Shown here: in pieces, positions 37,925-46,210 of the stretch
How positions within the stretch are numbered: position 1 is the first letter of the stretch
Layout of the letters: each line of letters starts with the position of its first letter
From: Apopatocola sp963618015
Lineage (GTDB): Bacteria; Bacillota; Clostridia; Oscillospirales; Oscillospiraceae
Direction: 5' to 3'
Assembly (NCBI GenBank): GCA_963618015.1
Contig: CAVEQS010000009.1
Span: forward strand, 1 to 64,000
DNA length: 64,000 nucleotides
Position numbers and translations under genes: made by a program
Notes under the pieces: generated by a model
Told to the model about the DNA's origin: nothing
Seen by the model: only the letters and a program-made list of their open reading frames with translations
Databases searched by the model: none

Positions 37925-38146
37925 ATGAAAACTCTGCGCGAAGTGCCGGTCGGCTCGACCGTCAAGGTCGTGAAGCTCCATGGCGAGGGTGCGGTGAAGC
38001 GCCGCATCATGGACATGGGCATCACGAGAGGCACCCAGGTCTTTGTTCGCAAGGTAGCGCCCCTCGGCGACCCCATCGAAGTCACCGTCCGCAATTACGA
38101 GCTTTCGATCCGCAAGGCGGACGCTGAGATGATCGAGGTCGAGTAA
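37925..38146 (+). CDS. feoA: FeoA-domain protein (second copy)
   Basis: A 73-residue FeoA-family protein: LREVPVGSTVKVVKLHGEG, then RRIMDMGITRGTQVFVRKVA and a C-terminal LSIRKADAEMIEVE. It differs clearly from the first copy, with the D-M-G-I motif instead of D-L-G-F, so the two are old paralogues and not a recent duplication. AAGGAGG precedes the ATG. feoB follows after 96 bases that contain another palindrome. Confidence 0.9.
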   Translation: MKTLREVPVGSTVKVVKLHGEGAVKRRIMDMGITRGTQVFVRKVAPLGDPIEVTVRNYELSIRKADAEMIEVE

Positions 38147-38184
38147 AAAACTTTTCGGGGAGAGCCCCCCAATTTTTTCGAGCA

Positions 38185-38206
38185 GCGGTTAGCGAGAGCA
38201 AACCGC
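38185..38206. promoter_or_regulatory. Fourth feo palindrome, between feoA and feoB
   Basis: GCGGTT (38185-38190) and AACCGC (38201-38206) with AGCGAGAGCA between, nearly identical to the palindrome at 37599-37620. It could be a second operator in front of feoB or an RNA hairpin. Confidence 0.55.
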
Positions 38207-38242
38207 AGAAAAGCTTTTTGAGAGCAGAAAGGAAGCGTGAAA

Positions 38243-40648
38243 ATGGATTTGCGCATCGCCCTTGCGGGCAACCCGAACAGCGGCAAAACCACCCTGTTCA
38301 ACGCTCTGACCGGCTCCAACCAGTTCGTCGGCAACTGGCCGGGCGTCACGGTCGAGAAAAAGGAAGGCAAGCTCAAAGGTCATGAAGGTGTCATCATCAC
38401 CGACCTTCCGGGCATTTATTCTCTGTCCCCCTACACGCTGGAGGAAGTCGTAGCGAGAAATTACCTCATCGGCACGCGCCCCGATGCCATTTTGAACATC
38501 ATCGACGGCACGAACCTGGAGCGTAACCTCTACCTCACCACCCAGCTCACCGAGCTCGGCATCCCCGTGGTGCTGGCGGTGAACATGATGGACGTCGTCC
38601 GCAAGAACGGCGACAAGATCGACGTTGCGGAGCTGTCCCGTCAGCTCGGCTGCCCGGTCGTGGAGATCTCCGCGCTGAAGGGCGACGGCGTCAAGGAAGC
38701 CGCCGAGACCGCCATCAAAGCCGCAAAGGGCGGCAAGACCATCCCGATGCACAAGTTCTCCGGCCCGGTCGAGCACGCCATTGCCCACATCGAAGAGGCT
38801 GCCGTGCACACCATGCCCGAAGAGCAGCAGCGCTGGTACGCCGTCAAGGTGTTCGAGCGCGACGATAAGGTCCTCGAATCCCTGAACATCCCGGCCGACG
38901 TCAAGGCTCACATCGAGCAGGACATCGAAGCCGCCGAGAAGGAACTCGACGACGACGCCGAGAGCATCATCACCAACGAGCGTTACGTTTACATCGCCGA
39001 GGTCATCAAGGCCTGCTACAAGAAGAAAAACGCCGGCGCTCTCACCACCTCCGATAAGATCGATAAGATCGTCACGAACCGCTGGCTGGGTCTCCCGATC
39101 TTCGCGGTCGTGATGTTCCTCGTTTACTGGATCGCCATGGTCGCCGTCGGCGCCCCCGCGACCGACTGGGCCAACGACGGCCTGTTCGGCGACGGCTGGC
39201 ACCTGTTCGGCATCGGCTCTGCCGCATACGAAGAAGTCGCTGAGCAGTACGGCGACGCCTCCGCCATCGTGGACGGCTACGACGCTTACGTCGAAGAAAA
39301 CGGCACCGCTCCCGAAGGCGAATTTACTTACGAAGTAGAAGACGAAGAGACCCTCGAGATCACCGAAGAGACCGCGACGCTCGCCGATTACGAAGAGGCT
39401 GTCGCCACGCTCGACGAGATCGGCGATGAGCCCGATCCGGCGGATTACGGTGTTTGGGTCCCCGGCATCCCCGTGCTGATCGGCAACGCTCTTGAGGCGG
39501 CCGGCGCGGCGGAATGGCTCAGCGGCCTGATCCTTGACGGTATCGTCGCCGGTGTCGGCGCGGTGCTCGGCTTCGTGCCGCAGATGCTCGTCCTCTTCCT
39601 GCTCCTCGCGTTCCTCGAGGCCTGCGGCTACATGGCCCGTATCGCGTTCGTTCTTGACCGTGTGTTCCGCAAGTTCGGCCTTTCCGGTAAGTCCTTCATC
39701 CCGATGCTCATCGGCGTCGGCTGCGGCGTGCCGGGCGTCATGGCCTCGCGTACCATTGAAAATGAGCGCGACCGCCGTATGACGATCATGACCACCACGT
39801 TCATCCCCTGCGGCGCGAAGGTTCCGTTCATCGCCATGATCGCCGGTGCGATCTTCGGCGGCAGCGCCTGGGTCTCCACCTCCGCGTACTTCATCGGCAT
39901 GGCCGCCATCGTTATTTCCGGCATCATGCTCAAGAAGACCAAGATGTTCGCCGGCGACCCCGCTCCGTTCGTCATGGAGCTGCCCGCCTACCACTGGCCG
40001 ACTCTCGGCAACGTTCTCCGCAGCATGTGGGAGCGCGGCTGGAGCTTCATCAAGAAGGCCGGCACGATCATCCTGCTCTCCACCATCCTTGTCTGGTTCA
40101 CCACGTACTTCGGCTGGGTTGACGGCCAGTTCCAGATGCTCTCCGAGGATCAGATCGACTACTCCATCCTCGCGGCCATCGGCGGCGCGATCTGCTGGAT
40201 CTTTGCTCCTCTCGGCTGGGGCAACTGGCAGGCGACGGTCGCTTCCATCACCGGCCTCGTCGCCAAGGAGAACATCGTCGGCACGCTCGGCATTCTCTAC
40301 GGCGCTGGCGAAGGCACCGTGTGGCAGCACATCGGCGCGGCGTTCACCGGCATCACCGGCTACTCGTTCCTCGTGTTCAACCTGCTGTGCGCTCCGTGCT
40401 TCGCGGCCATCGGCGCTATCAAGCGCGAGATGAACAACGCCAAGTGGACGTGGTTCGCCATCGGCTACCAGTGCGTGTTCGCTTACGGCATCGCCCTGAT
40501 GATCAACCAGTTCGGCGGCCTCTTCACCGGCAACGTCAACGTTATCGGCCTGATCTTCGCGCTGCTCGTGCTTGCGTTCATCATCTACATGCTCTTCTTC
40601 AAGAAGTACACCGAGGCCACCCGCCTCAGCGACAAGGCTGTTAAGTAA
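38243..40648 (+). CDS. feoB: Ferrous iron transporter FeoB
   Basis: Membrane iron(II) transporter of 801 residues with an N-terminal G protein: G1 GNPNSGKTTLFNALTG, G3 DLPGIYSLSP, G4 NMMD; then the helical regulator domain and the Gate-type membrane core (FVPQMLVLFLLLAFLEACGY, then the GCGVPGVMA region). Between the first membrane segment and FVPQM there is an enlarged, very acidic loop (about residues 325-405, many Glu/Asp and Tyr). The ATG at 38243 is chosen because AGAAAGGAAG lies at good spacing; a GTG six bases upstream is too close. The downstream Cys-rich protein is also Feo-associated. Confidence 0.95.
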   Translation: MDLRIALAGNPNSGKTTLFNALTGSNQFVGNWPGVTVEKKEGKLKGHEGVIITDLPGIYSLSPYTLEEVVARNYLIGTRPDAILNIIDGTNLERNLYLTTQLTELGIPVVLAVNMMDVVRKNGDKIDVAELSRQLGCPVVEISALKGDGVKEAAETAIKAAKGGKTIPMHKFSGPVEHAIAHIEEAAVHTMPEEQQRWYAVKVFERDDKVLESLNIPADVKAHIEQDIEAAEKELDDDAESIITNERYVYIAEVIKACYKKKNAGALTTSDKIDKIVTNRWLGLPIFAVVMFLVYWIAMVAVGAPATDWANDGLFGDGWHLFGIGSAAYEEVAEQYGDASAIVDGYDAYVEENGTAPEGEFTYEVEDEETLEITEETATLADYEEAVATLDEIGDEPDPADYGVWVPGIPVLIGNALEAAGAAEWLSGLILDGIVAGVGAVLGFVPQMLVLFLLLAFLEACGYMARIAFVLDRVFRKFGLSGKSFIPMLIGVGCGVPGVMASRTIENERDRRMTIMTTTFIPCGAKVPFIAMIAGAIFGGSAWVSTSAYFIGMAAIVISGIMLKKTKMFAGDPAPFVMELPAYHWPTLGNVLRSMWERGWSFIKKAGTIILLSTILVWFTTYFGWVDGQFQMLSEDQIDYSILAAIGGAICWIFAPLGWGNWQATVASITGLVAKENIVGTLGILYGAGEGTVWQHIGAAFTGITGYSFLVFNLLCAPCFAAIGAIKREMNNAKWTWFAIGYQCVFAYGIALMINQFGGLFTGNVNVIGLIFALLVLAFIIYMLFFKKYTEATRLSDKAVK

Positions 40649-40693
40649 TCTCTCCTCTCCAACAAGCAAATTCCTCAAAGGAGGTAAGGTTTC

Positions 40694-40879
40694 ATGCTCA
40701 GCTGGATCATGGAAAACATCGGAACGATCCTCATCACGATCGTTCTGGCGGTAATTGTCGTATTGATCATACGCTCGCTCGTAAAGGACAAGAAACAGGG
40801 AAAGTCGTCCTGCGGCGGAAACTGCGGCCATTGTCCGATGGGCGGCTCCTGCCACGAAGGAGGAAAACATCATGGTTAA
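40694..40879 (+). CDS. FeoB-associated Cys-rich membrane protein
   Basis: A 61-residue protein with one membrane helix (about 9-29, GTILITIVLAVIVVLIIRSL) and a cytoplasmic tail with the Cys cluster SSCGGNCGHCPMGGSC and a His-rich end. This matches the small FeoB-associated Cys-rich family that follows feoB in many Clostridia. The cysteines probably bind iron or act as a redox sensor (inference). AAAGGAGG precedes the ATG. Its end overlaps the next gene by eight bases. Confidence 0.88.
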   Translation: MLSWIMENIGTILITIVLAVIVVLIIRSLVKDKKQGKSSCGGNCGHCPMGGSCHEGGKHHG

Positions 40880-41126
40880 AACCGTACTCACGATCGACGG
40901 AATGGCTTGCGGAATGTGCGAAAGTCATGTGAATGACGCCATCCGCAACGCCCTCCGCGTGAAAAAAGTTACCTCGTCTCATGCAAAAGGCGAAACGGAG
41001 ATCCTCTCCGAAGAGCCGCTGAGCGAAGAAGAGCTGCATCGTGTGCTTGATGGCACCGGGTACACGATCACAGCCGTTCGCTCGGAGCCTTATGAGAAGA
41101 AATTCTCTCTTTTTGGGAAAAAGTAA
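40872..41126 (+). CDS. Heavy-metal-associated (HMA) domain protein
   Basis: An 84-residue protein with an HMA ferredoxin-like fold (VLTIDGMACGMCESHVNDAIRN split over the first strand and helix) and the metal-binding CxxC in ACGMC. It resembles the CopZ-type copper chaperone in the first 70 residues and has a short basic tail. It overlaps the previous gene, so it is the last gene of the feo operon. An HMA protein in a feo operon suggests a metal-handling role there, perhaps not restricted to copper; this is inferred from position. Confidence 0.85.
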   Translation: MVKTVLTIDGMACGMCESHVNDAIRNALRVKKVTSSHAKGETEILSEEPLSEEELHRVLDGTGYTITAVRSEPYEKKFSLFGKK

Positions 41127-41136
41127 ATAAGGCGAG

Positions 41137-41170
41137 AACACCCCGATGGATTGCTCCATCGGGGTGTTTT
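41137..41170 (+). terminator. Terminator of the feo operon
   Basis: AACACCCCGATGGA and TCCATCGGGGTGTT form a perfect 14-pair stem with a four-base loop, followed by TTC, ten bases after the last feo gene. Confidence 0.88.
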
Positions 41171-41181
41171 CATACCTTATA

Positions 41182-41312
41182 GAGGCTCCCTTGTGTAAAG
41201 GGAGCTGTCAGCCGCCAGGCTGACTGAGGGATTGCAGTCATCGGAAAATGACAATCCCTCCGTCACGGCGCTATGCGCCGCGCCACCTCCCTTTACACAA
41301 GGGAGGCTTTTT
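41182..41312. repeat. Dispersed inverted-repeat element, copy 10 (type B)
   Basis: Outer stems GCTCCCTTGTGTAAAGGGAGC and CCTCCCTTTACACAAGGGAGG, arms CAGCC/GGCTG and ACGGCG/CGCCGC, spacer ATTGCAGTCATCGG ... TGACAAT. It lies between convergent genes and ends just before the next stop codon. Confidence 0.85.
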
Positions 41313-41314
41313 CA

Positions 41315-42223
41315 TCATTCCCAAAGCTTCTTCGGGTACACGCCTTTCGCCTTCATCTCCGCCACGGCGGACTGGACGCGCGGGAGGTCTTCGCGGTACG
41401 TTACGCCGTACCACGTCTCCTCGCACGGCAGCACCTGCACGCGCGCGAGCCCGGCGTGCATCTCCTTATCCGCGACCCACGGCAGGAAATACTCGGCCTT
41501 GAGCGGATTTTTCGGCAGGATCTCGCGCACGAAATCCTCAAACCGCTCGTCGAAGGCGCGCATCATCCGCTTCCGGAAGCCCCAGAAGTTCATGGATACG
41601 AGCGTGTCGCCGGGGAGATCGATGTACGTTTTTCCGTCGGTCGTGTAGGCGGCGTGGTCGCCGCGCTTTTCAATGTGCGTCCGCTCGGTGATCGAGGTGA
41701 GGAAGCCGTTCTCCGTTTCGCACACGCCGCGTGCAACGTAACCGTTTTCGGTCACGGTGTTGCGCATGCGGTAGCCGACCATGGCGTTCTCGCTCTCCGC
41801 CATCGGCTCGGAGAGGAAAGCGTACAGCGCGCGGAACGCGCCCGCACCATAGAAGTCATCGGCGTTGATGACGGCGAACGGGCCGTCGATCACGTTCCGG
41901 CACGCGCGCACGGCATGCGCCGTGCCCCACGGCTTCTCGCGCCCCTCGGGAACGGTAAACCATTCCGGCACGTCGTTTGGCGACTGGAACACATACTGCA
42001 CGTCCATCCGGCTTTCCACGTGGCTGCCGACGATGGCGCGGAAATCCGCCTCGCGTTCCTTTTTGATGACGAACACGACCTTGCGAAAGCCCGCCTGGTA
42101 GGCGTCGTACAGCGAGAAGTCCATGATGATCTCGCCGTTGTCGCCCACGGGTGTGATCTGCTTGAGCCCGCCGAAGCGGCTGCCCATACCGGCGGCCATG
42201 ATGATAAGCGCAGGATTTTCCAT
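41315..42223 (-). CDS. Sugar-phosphate nucleotidyltransferase-like protein
   Basis: A 302-residue protein with an N-terminal nucleotidyltransferase (GT-A-like) domain: LIIMAAGMGSRFGGLKQ is the nucleotide-binding loop with its Lys, and AVINADDFYG carries the metal-binding Asp pair. Such enzymes join a sugar phosphate to an NTP. The C-terminal half is unlike GalU or RfbA, so the sugar is not identified. The ATG at 42223 follows GGAGGAACC. galE lies 2.9 kb away on the same strand, which may point to surface sugar metabolism. Confidence 0.82.
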   Translation of the reverse strand: MENPALIIMAAGMGSRFGGLKQITPVGDNGEIIMDFSLYDAYQAGFRKVVFVIKKEREADFRAIVGSHVESRMDVQYVFQSPNDVPEWFTVPEGREKPWGTAHAVRACRNVIDGPFAVINADDFYGAGAFRALYAFLSEPMAESENAMVGYRMRNTVTENGYVARGVCETENGFLTSITERTHIEKRGDHAAYTTDGKTYIDLPGDTLVSMNFWGFRKRMMRAFDERFEDFVREILPKNPLKAEYFLPWVADKEMHAGLARVQVLPCEETWYGVTYREDLPRVQSAVAEMKAKGVYPKKLWE

Positions 42224-42256
42224 AGAGGGTTCCTCCGAAAAATTTTTACATTGTAA

Positions 42257-42282
42257 GACCCGCCGGGATATCCCGGCGGGTC
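42257..42282 (-). terminator. Hairpin after the MsmX-type ATPase gene
   Basis: GACCCGCCGGGATATCCCGGCGGGTC is a nearly perfect palindrome 29 bases past the ATPase stop. The minus strand lacks a long T tract after it, so it may be a terminator or an RNA-stabilising hairpin. Confidence 0.5.
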
Positions 42283-42311
42283 GGGTTTTGTCAGAAGGGG
42301 TTATCCGCGTC

Positions 42312-43481
42312 TCAGAGAAGCAGGGACTTCTCGGTCTCGCGGTCGAAGAGGTGGATGCTGTCCTCGTGCAGTTCGAGAGCGACCTGCTGGCCGTAAGACG
42401 GGATGGCGTCCAGCTCGAGCGTCGGCACGATGACAACGGCGTCGTGGCCGGCGGCGGTGAGGTGCAGATGCACGCTGGAGCCCATCATCTCGGACACGTC
42501 CACGCGCGCGGGGATGCCGCCGTTCTTCGCGAGCACGATGTGCTCCGGACGGATGCCGAGCGTCACGGGGCCGGACTTCACATCGTTGCGCAGAAGCGCT
42601 GCCTGCTTATCCTCGGTGAGGTTGACCTGCTCGCCGCAGACCTCCACGGTGTACTTGTCGCCGTCGCGCTTGAGCTCGGCGTCGAAGAAGTTCATCTGCG
42701 GCGTGCCGATGAACCCGGCGACGAACAGGTTGGCGGGCTTATCGAACACTTCCTGCGGCGTGCCGATCTGCTGGATGAAGCCGTCGCGCATGATGACGAT
42801 GCGGTCGCCAAGCGTCATGGCCTCGGTCTGGTCGTGGGTGACGTAGATGAACGTGGTGTCGATCTTGTCGCGCAGCTTGATGATCTCGGCGCGCATCTGG
42901 TTGCGGAGCTTGGCGTCGAGGTTGGAGAGCGGCTCGTCCATGAGGAACACCTTGGGGCTGCGCACGATGGCGCGGCCGATGGCGACGCGCTGGCGCTGGC
43001 CGCCGGAGAGCGCCTTCGGCTTGCGGTCGAGCAGGGCGGTGATGTCCAGAATTTCCGCGGCCTCGCGGACCTTCTTGTCGATCTCGGCCTTCGGGAGCTT
43101 TTTGAGCTTGAGCGAGAACGCCATGTTCTCGTAAACGGTCATGTGGGGGTAAAGAGCGTAGTTCTGGAATACCATGGCGATGTCGCGGTCCTTGGGGGCG
43201 ACGTCGTTCATACGCTTGCCGTCGATGAAAAGATCGCCCGAGGTGATCTCCTCGAGACCGGCGATCATGCGCAGCGTCGTGGACTTGCCGCAGCCGGACG
43301 GGCCGACGAGCACGATGAATTCCCGGTCGGCGATGTCCAGCGAGAACTGCTGCACCGCAACGACACCCTCATCGGTGATCTGCAGATTGTGCTTCTTCTC
43401 GGGGGCTTCGCCCTTTTTCTTCTTCGTGCCGCCCTGATTGGGATAGATTTTTTTGATGTCTACCAGACGTACTTCTGCCAT
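42312..43481 (-). CDS. Carbohydrate ABC transporter ATPase (MsmX/UgpC type)
   Basis: ATPase of the CUT1 sugar-import class; 389 residues. Walker A GPSGCGKSTTLRMIAGLEE, signature LSGGQRQRVAIGRAIV and Walker B VFLMDEPLSNLDAKLR are followed by the C-terminal TOBE-type regulatory domain of MalK-like proteins. In Firmicutes, one MsmX-like ATPase often energises several sugar importers whose own operons lack an ATPase. That fits the importer at 61 kb. An insertion rich in Lys (about residues 18-29) follows the first strand. Start chosen at 43481; the upstream frame reaches into the leader. Confidence 0.9.
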   Translation of the reverse strand: MAEVRLVDIKKIYPNQGGTKKKKGEAPEKKHNLQITDEGVVAVQQFSLDIADREFIVLVGPSGCGKSTTLRMIAGLEEITSGDLFIDGKRMNDVAPKDRDIAMVFQNYALYPHMTVYENMAFSLKLKKLPKAEIDKKVREAAEILDITALLDRKPKALSGGQRQRVAIGRAIVRSPKVFLMDEPLSNLDAKLRNQMRAEIIKLRDKIDTTFIYVTHDQTEAMTLGDRIVIMRDGFIQQIGTPQEVFDKPANLFVAGFIGTPQMNFFDAELKRDGDKYTVEVCGEQVNLTEDKQAALLRNDVKSGPVTLGIRPEHIVLAKNGGIPARVDVSEMMGSSVHLHLTAAGHDAVVIVPTLELDAIPSYGQQVALELHEDSIHLFDRETEKSLLL

Positions 43482-43666
43482 GCGTACCGATCCTGATCTG
43501 AGAGCCTCCGCTTGCTCAGACCTTACCTCCGCCGAATATGTACGGAGGCTATACGGCAGGTCTCCACACTGCCGCACCGCGGATCCTGCGGGGAAAACAA
43601 ACTCCTTTCATCGAACCGCGCACCGCTCGTAAGGTGGAGAGCGGAGGCGATCCGGTTATTGTATCT

Positions 43667-43695
43667 AATCTACCATAAAACCGTTTCCAACGCAA
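43667..43695 (-). promoter_or_regulatory. Promoter of the ATPase gene with a cre-like site in the spacer
   Basis: On the minus strand TTGCGT (43690-43695), 17-bp spacer, TAGATT (43667-43672). The spacer contains TGGAAACGGTTTTA (43676-43689), close to the CcpA/LacI-family cre pattern. The leader is about 180 bases and has GC-rich hairpins but no riboswitch that I recognise. Confidence 0.55.
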
Positions 43696-43722
43696 CCCCC
43701 ACTATGGCATTTCGCCAAAACT

Positions 43723-44904
43723 TTACCTGGTTTTTGCCTGCATGGCGCGCAGCACCTCGCCGATCCGGTGCGCGACGGCGATGAAGTCCGCTTCGGTATA
43801 CCCTTTCGTCGTCATCGCGGCGGTGCCGATGCGCACGCCGGAGGTCTGCTGGGGGCTTCTCGTCTCGTTCGGGACGCAGTTTTTGTTGAGCGTGATGCCG
43901 TGGCGGTCGAGCTCGTCCTGTACTGCTTTGCCGGTGAGACCCGTTTTTGTGAGATCGAGGAGGAACAGATGGTTGTCCGTGCCGCCGGTCACAACGTCGT
44001 AGCCCATTTTCAGGAACTCTTCGCACATCGCGCGGCAGTTGCGCACCACGGCGTGGATGTATTCGCGGTATTCGTCCGTGCAGGCCTCCTCGGCGGCGAC
44101 GGCCTTGCCAGCGATCACGTGCTCGAGCGGCCCGCCCTGCGTGCCGGGGAACACGGCGCTGTCCACCGTCTTCGCAAGCTCCGGCCGGCAGAAGATCATG
44201 CCGCCGCGCGGCCCGCGCAGCGTTTTGTGCGTCGTGGTCGTGATGATATCGGCGAGACCGAACGGCGACGGATGATCCCCCGCCGCAATGAGCCCCGCGA
44301 TATGCGCCATATCCACCATAAAGTATGCGCCGGCGCTCTTCGCGATGTCCGCAAAGCGTGCAAAGTCAATGACGCGGCTGTAGGCCGAGGCGCCTGCGAG
44401 AATGAGCTTTGGCTTATATTCGGCAGCTTTGCGCTCCACGTCCGCGAAATCAATGAAGCCCTGATCGTCCACATCGTAGAATTTCATGTCGTAGAGCTTG
44501 CCGCTGAAGTTGACGGCAGAGCCGTGCGTGAGATGCCCGCCGTTATTCAGCGACATGGCGAGGATCGTGTCGCCCGGCTGCAGCACGCTCATATACGCCG
44601 CGAGATTGGCGTTCGAGCCGCTGTGCGGCTGGACGTTTACGTGGTAGTCGGTCGCAAATACCTTTTTCCACATCGCGCAGCAGTATTCCTCGAGCTCGTT
44701 CACGATCTCGCAGCCGCCGTAGTAGCGCCCGCGGTTTCCGGAAACGCGCTCGGCAGGGTAGCCCTCGGCGTACTTGTTCGTAAGGCACGAGCCGACGGCG
44801 CGAAGGACCGCGTCGCTCACGAAGTTCTCGCTCGCGATCAGCTCCACGGTCGCGTCCTGCCGCGCCTTCTCGCGGGCGATATAATCAAATACTTTGGATT
44901 CCAT
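43723..44904 (-). CDS. glyA: Serine hydroxymethyltransferase
   Basis: PLP enzyme that converts serine and tetrahydrofolate to glycine and methylene-tetrahydrofolate. The 393-residue protein has ELIASENFVSDAV at the N-terminus, YAEGYPAERVSGNRGRYYGG split over the substrate loop, DMAHIAGLIAAG and the PLP-lysine motif TTTTHKTLRGPRGG. It is slightly shorter than the E. coli enzyme. The ATG follows AAGGAG, and an intrinsic-terminator hairpin sits immediately upstream of that site. Confidence 0.95.
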   Translation of the reverse strand: MESKVFDYIAREKARQDATVELIASENFVSDAVLRAVGSCLTNKYAEGYPAERVSGNRGRYYGGCEIVNELEEYCCAMWKKVFATDYHVNVQPHSGSNANLAAYMSVLQPGDTILAMSLNNGGHLTHGSAVNFSGKLYDMKFYDVDDQGFIDFADVERKAAEYKPKLILAGASAYSRVIDFARFADIAKSAGAYFMVDMAHIAGLIAAGDHPSPFGLADIITTTTHKTLRGPRGGMIFCRPELAKTVDSAVFPGTQGGPLEHVIAGKAVAAEEACTDEYREYIHAVVRNCRAMCEEFLKMGYDVVTGGTDNHLFLLDLTKTGLTGKAVQDELDRHGITLNKNCVPNETRSPQQTSGVRIGTAAMTTKGYTEADFIAVAHRIGEVLRAMQAKTR

Positions 44905-44920
44905 ACTTTTTTCTCCTTAT

Positions 44921-44955
44921 AAAAAACCCTGCGCCGCACATGTGCATGCGCAGGG
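44921..44955 (-). terminator. Terminator-like hairpin in the glyA leader
   Basis: On the minus strand CCCTGCGC and GCGCAGGG close a stem with an inner GCACATGTGC palindrome, followed at once by TTTTTT. It ends 17 bases before the glyA start, leaving no room for a promoter between. It may be the end of the galE transcript or an attenuator. Confidence 0.8.
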
Positions 44956-44970
44956 ACGATCCGGCGGGGC

Positions 44971-45096
44971 AAACCCCTCCGTCAAAAACTTCGTTTTTGC
45001 CACCTCCCCTGTTAGGGGAGGCAAGCCGGTATTCTGCAAATCTCCTTGGCTCCCCTAATAGGGGAGCTGGCTCGCCATAGGCGAGACTGAGGGGTT
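44971..45096. repeat. Dispersed inverted-repeat element, copy 11 (type A)
   Basis: AAACCCCTCCGTC to GACTGAGGGGTTC with arms AAAAAC/GTTTTT and CTCGCC/GGCGAG and stems CTCCCC/GGGGAG. Its final bases touch the galE stop codon. Confidence 0.87.
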
Positions 45097-46121
45097 CATT
45101 CCCCGTCCGCCGCAAACCCGTTCGGGTTTTTGCTCTGCCAGTTCCAGCTGTCGCGGCACATATCCTCGAGCGAATACTCCGCCTTCCAGCCGAGCTCCCG
45201 CTCGGCCTTGCTCGGATCGCAGTACACCTCGGCAACGTCCCCGGCGCGGCGCGGCGCAATGACATAGGGGATGTGTTTCCCTGTTGCTGCCTCAAAGGCG
45301 TGCACCATGTCGAGCACGCTGTAGCCGTGGCCGGTGCCGAGATTGAAGATATGGACGCCGGGGTGCTCCGCCATATAGTCCATCGCCGCAACATGGCCGC
45401 GCGCGAGATCGACAACGTGCAGATAGTCGCGCACGCCCGTGCCGTCCGGCGTGGGATAGTCGTCGCCGAATACGCTGAGCTTCTCGCGCCGCCCGGCGGC
45501 GGTCTGCGAAATATACGGCATCAGGTTGTTCGGGATGCCGCGCGGGTCCTCGCCGATGAGGCCGCTCGGATGCGCGCCGACGGGGTTGAAGTACCGCAGC
45601 AGCATGACCGTCCACTCGCTGTCGGCCTTCGCCGTGTCGGTGAGGATCTGCTCGCTCATGTACTTCGTCCAGCCGTAGGGGTTCGTGCAGCCGCCGGTGC
45701 GGGCGCTCTCGTCCACGGGCATGGCGTTGTCCGGCGAATACACCGTCGCGGACGAGGAGAAGAGAATTTTCTTCACGCCGTGCGCTGCCATCGTCTGGCA
45801 GAGATGGATGGTGGTGCCGAGATTGTTGTTATAGTACCGCAGCGGCTGCTGCACCGACTCCCCCACCGCCTTGAGCCCGGCAAAGTGGAGCACGCAGTCA
45901 AACTGGTGCGTATCGAAAAGCTCATTGAGTGCCGCGCGGTTTAAAAGATCCATTTCGTGAAATTCGAGCGTCTTTCCGGTGATGCGCTCCACACGCCGCA
46001 GACACTCCGCATTGGAGTTTACGAGATTATCCACCACAACGACCGAATGCCCCGCGTTCAGAAGCTCCACGCAGGCGTGGCTGCCGATGTATCCGGCGCC
46101 GCCGGTTACGAGAACGTTCAT
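45096..46121 (-). CDS. galE: UDP-glucose 4-epimerase
   Basis: NAD-dependent short-chain dehydrogenase-type enzyme that interconverts UDP-glucose and UDP-galactose. The 341-residue protein shows the Rossmann motif VTGGAGYIGSHACVELL, the catalytic SSSATVY region and YGWTKYMSEQIL with the Tyr-x3-Lys pair, and the GalE-type GVRDYLHVVDLARGH. The ATG at 46121 follows AAAGGAGG. It provides UDP-galactose for surface polysaccharides or allows galactose use. Confidence 0.95.
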   Translation of the reverse strand: MNVLVTGGAGYIGSHACVELLNAGHSVVVVDNLVNSNAECLRRVERITGKTLEFHEMDLLNRAALNELFDTHQFDCVLHFAGLKAVGESVQQPLRYYNNNLGTTIHLCQTMAAHGVKKILFSSSATVYSPDNAMPVDESARTGGCTNPYGWTKYMSEQILTDTAKADSEWTVMLLRYFNPVGAHPSGLIGEDPRGIPNNLMPYISQTAAGRREKLSVFGDDYPTPDGTGVRDYLHVVDLARGHVAAMDYMAEHPGVHIFNLGTGHGYSVLDMVHAFEAATGKHIPYVIAPRRAGDVAEVYCDPSKAERELGWKAEYSLEDMCRDSWNWQSKNPNGFAADGE

Positions 46122-46169
46122 GAAAACGACCTCCTTTAGTATCATAAAATGTCATCTTATTCTAACCGA

Positions 46170-46199
46170 AAACCCCTGCTCTTTCAAGAGCAGGGGTTT
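46170..46199 (-). terminator. Terminator of the RND exporter gene
   Basis: AAACCCCTGCTCTT pairs perfectly with AAGAGCAGGGGTTT around a two-base loop, followed by TTCGG on the minus strand, 11 bases after the stop. Confidence 0.85.
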
Positions 46200-46210
46200 C
46201 CAAACCGGAT

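Noticed and set aside
38189..40891. Open frame of about 900 codons antisense to feoB
   Set aside because: Shadow of the strong codon bias of feoB; composition is Asp/His/Arg/Glu-rich without structure.
43482..43722. Riboswitch in the ATPase leader
   Set aside because: There are GC-rich hairpins, but I found no core motif of a known class, and the cre-like promoter explains regulation well enough.
44905..45095. Glycine or tetrahydrofolate riboswitch before glyA
   Set aside because: The space is taken by a dispersed repeat and a simple terminator hairpin; no glycine or THF aptamer core was recognised.
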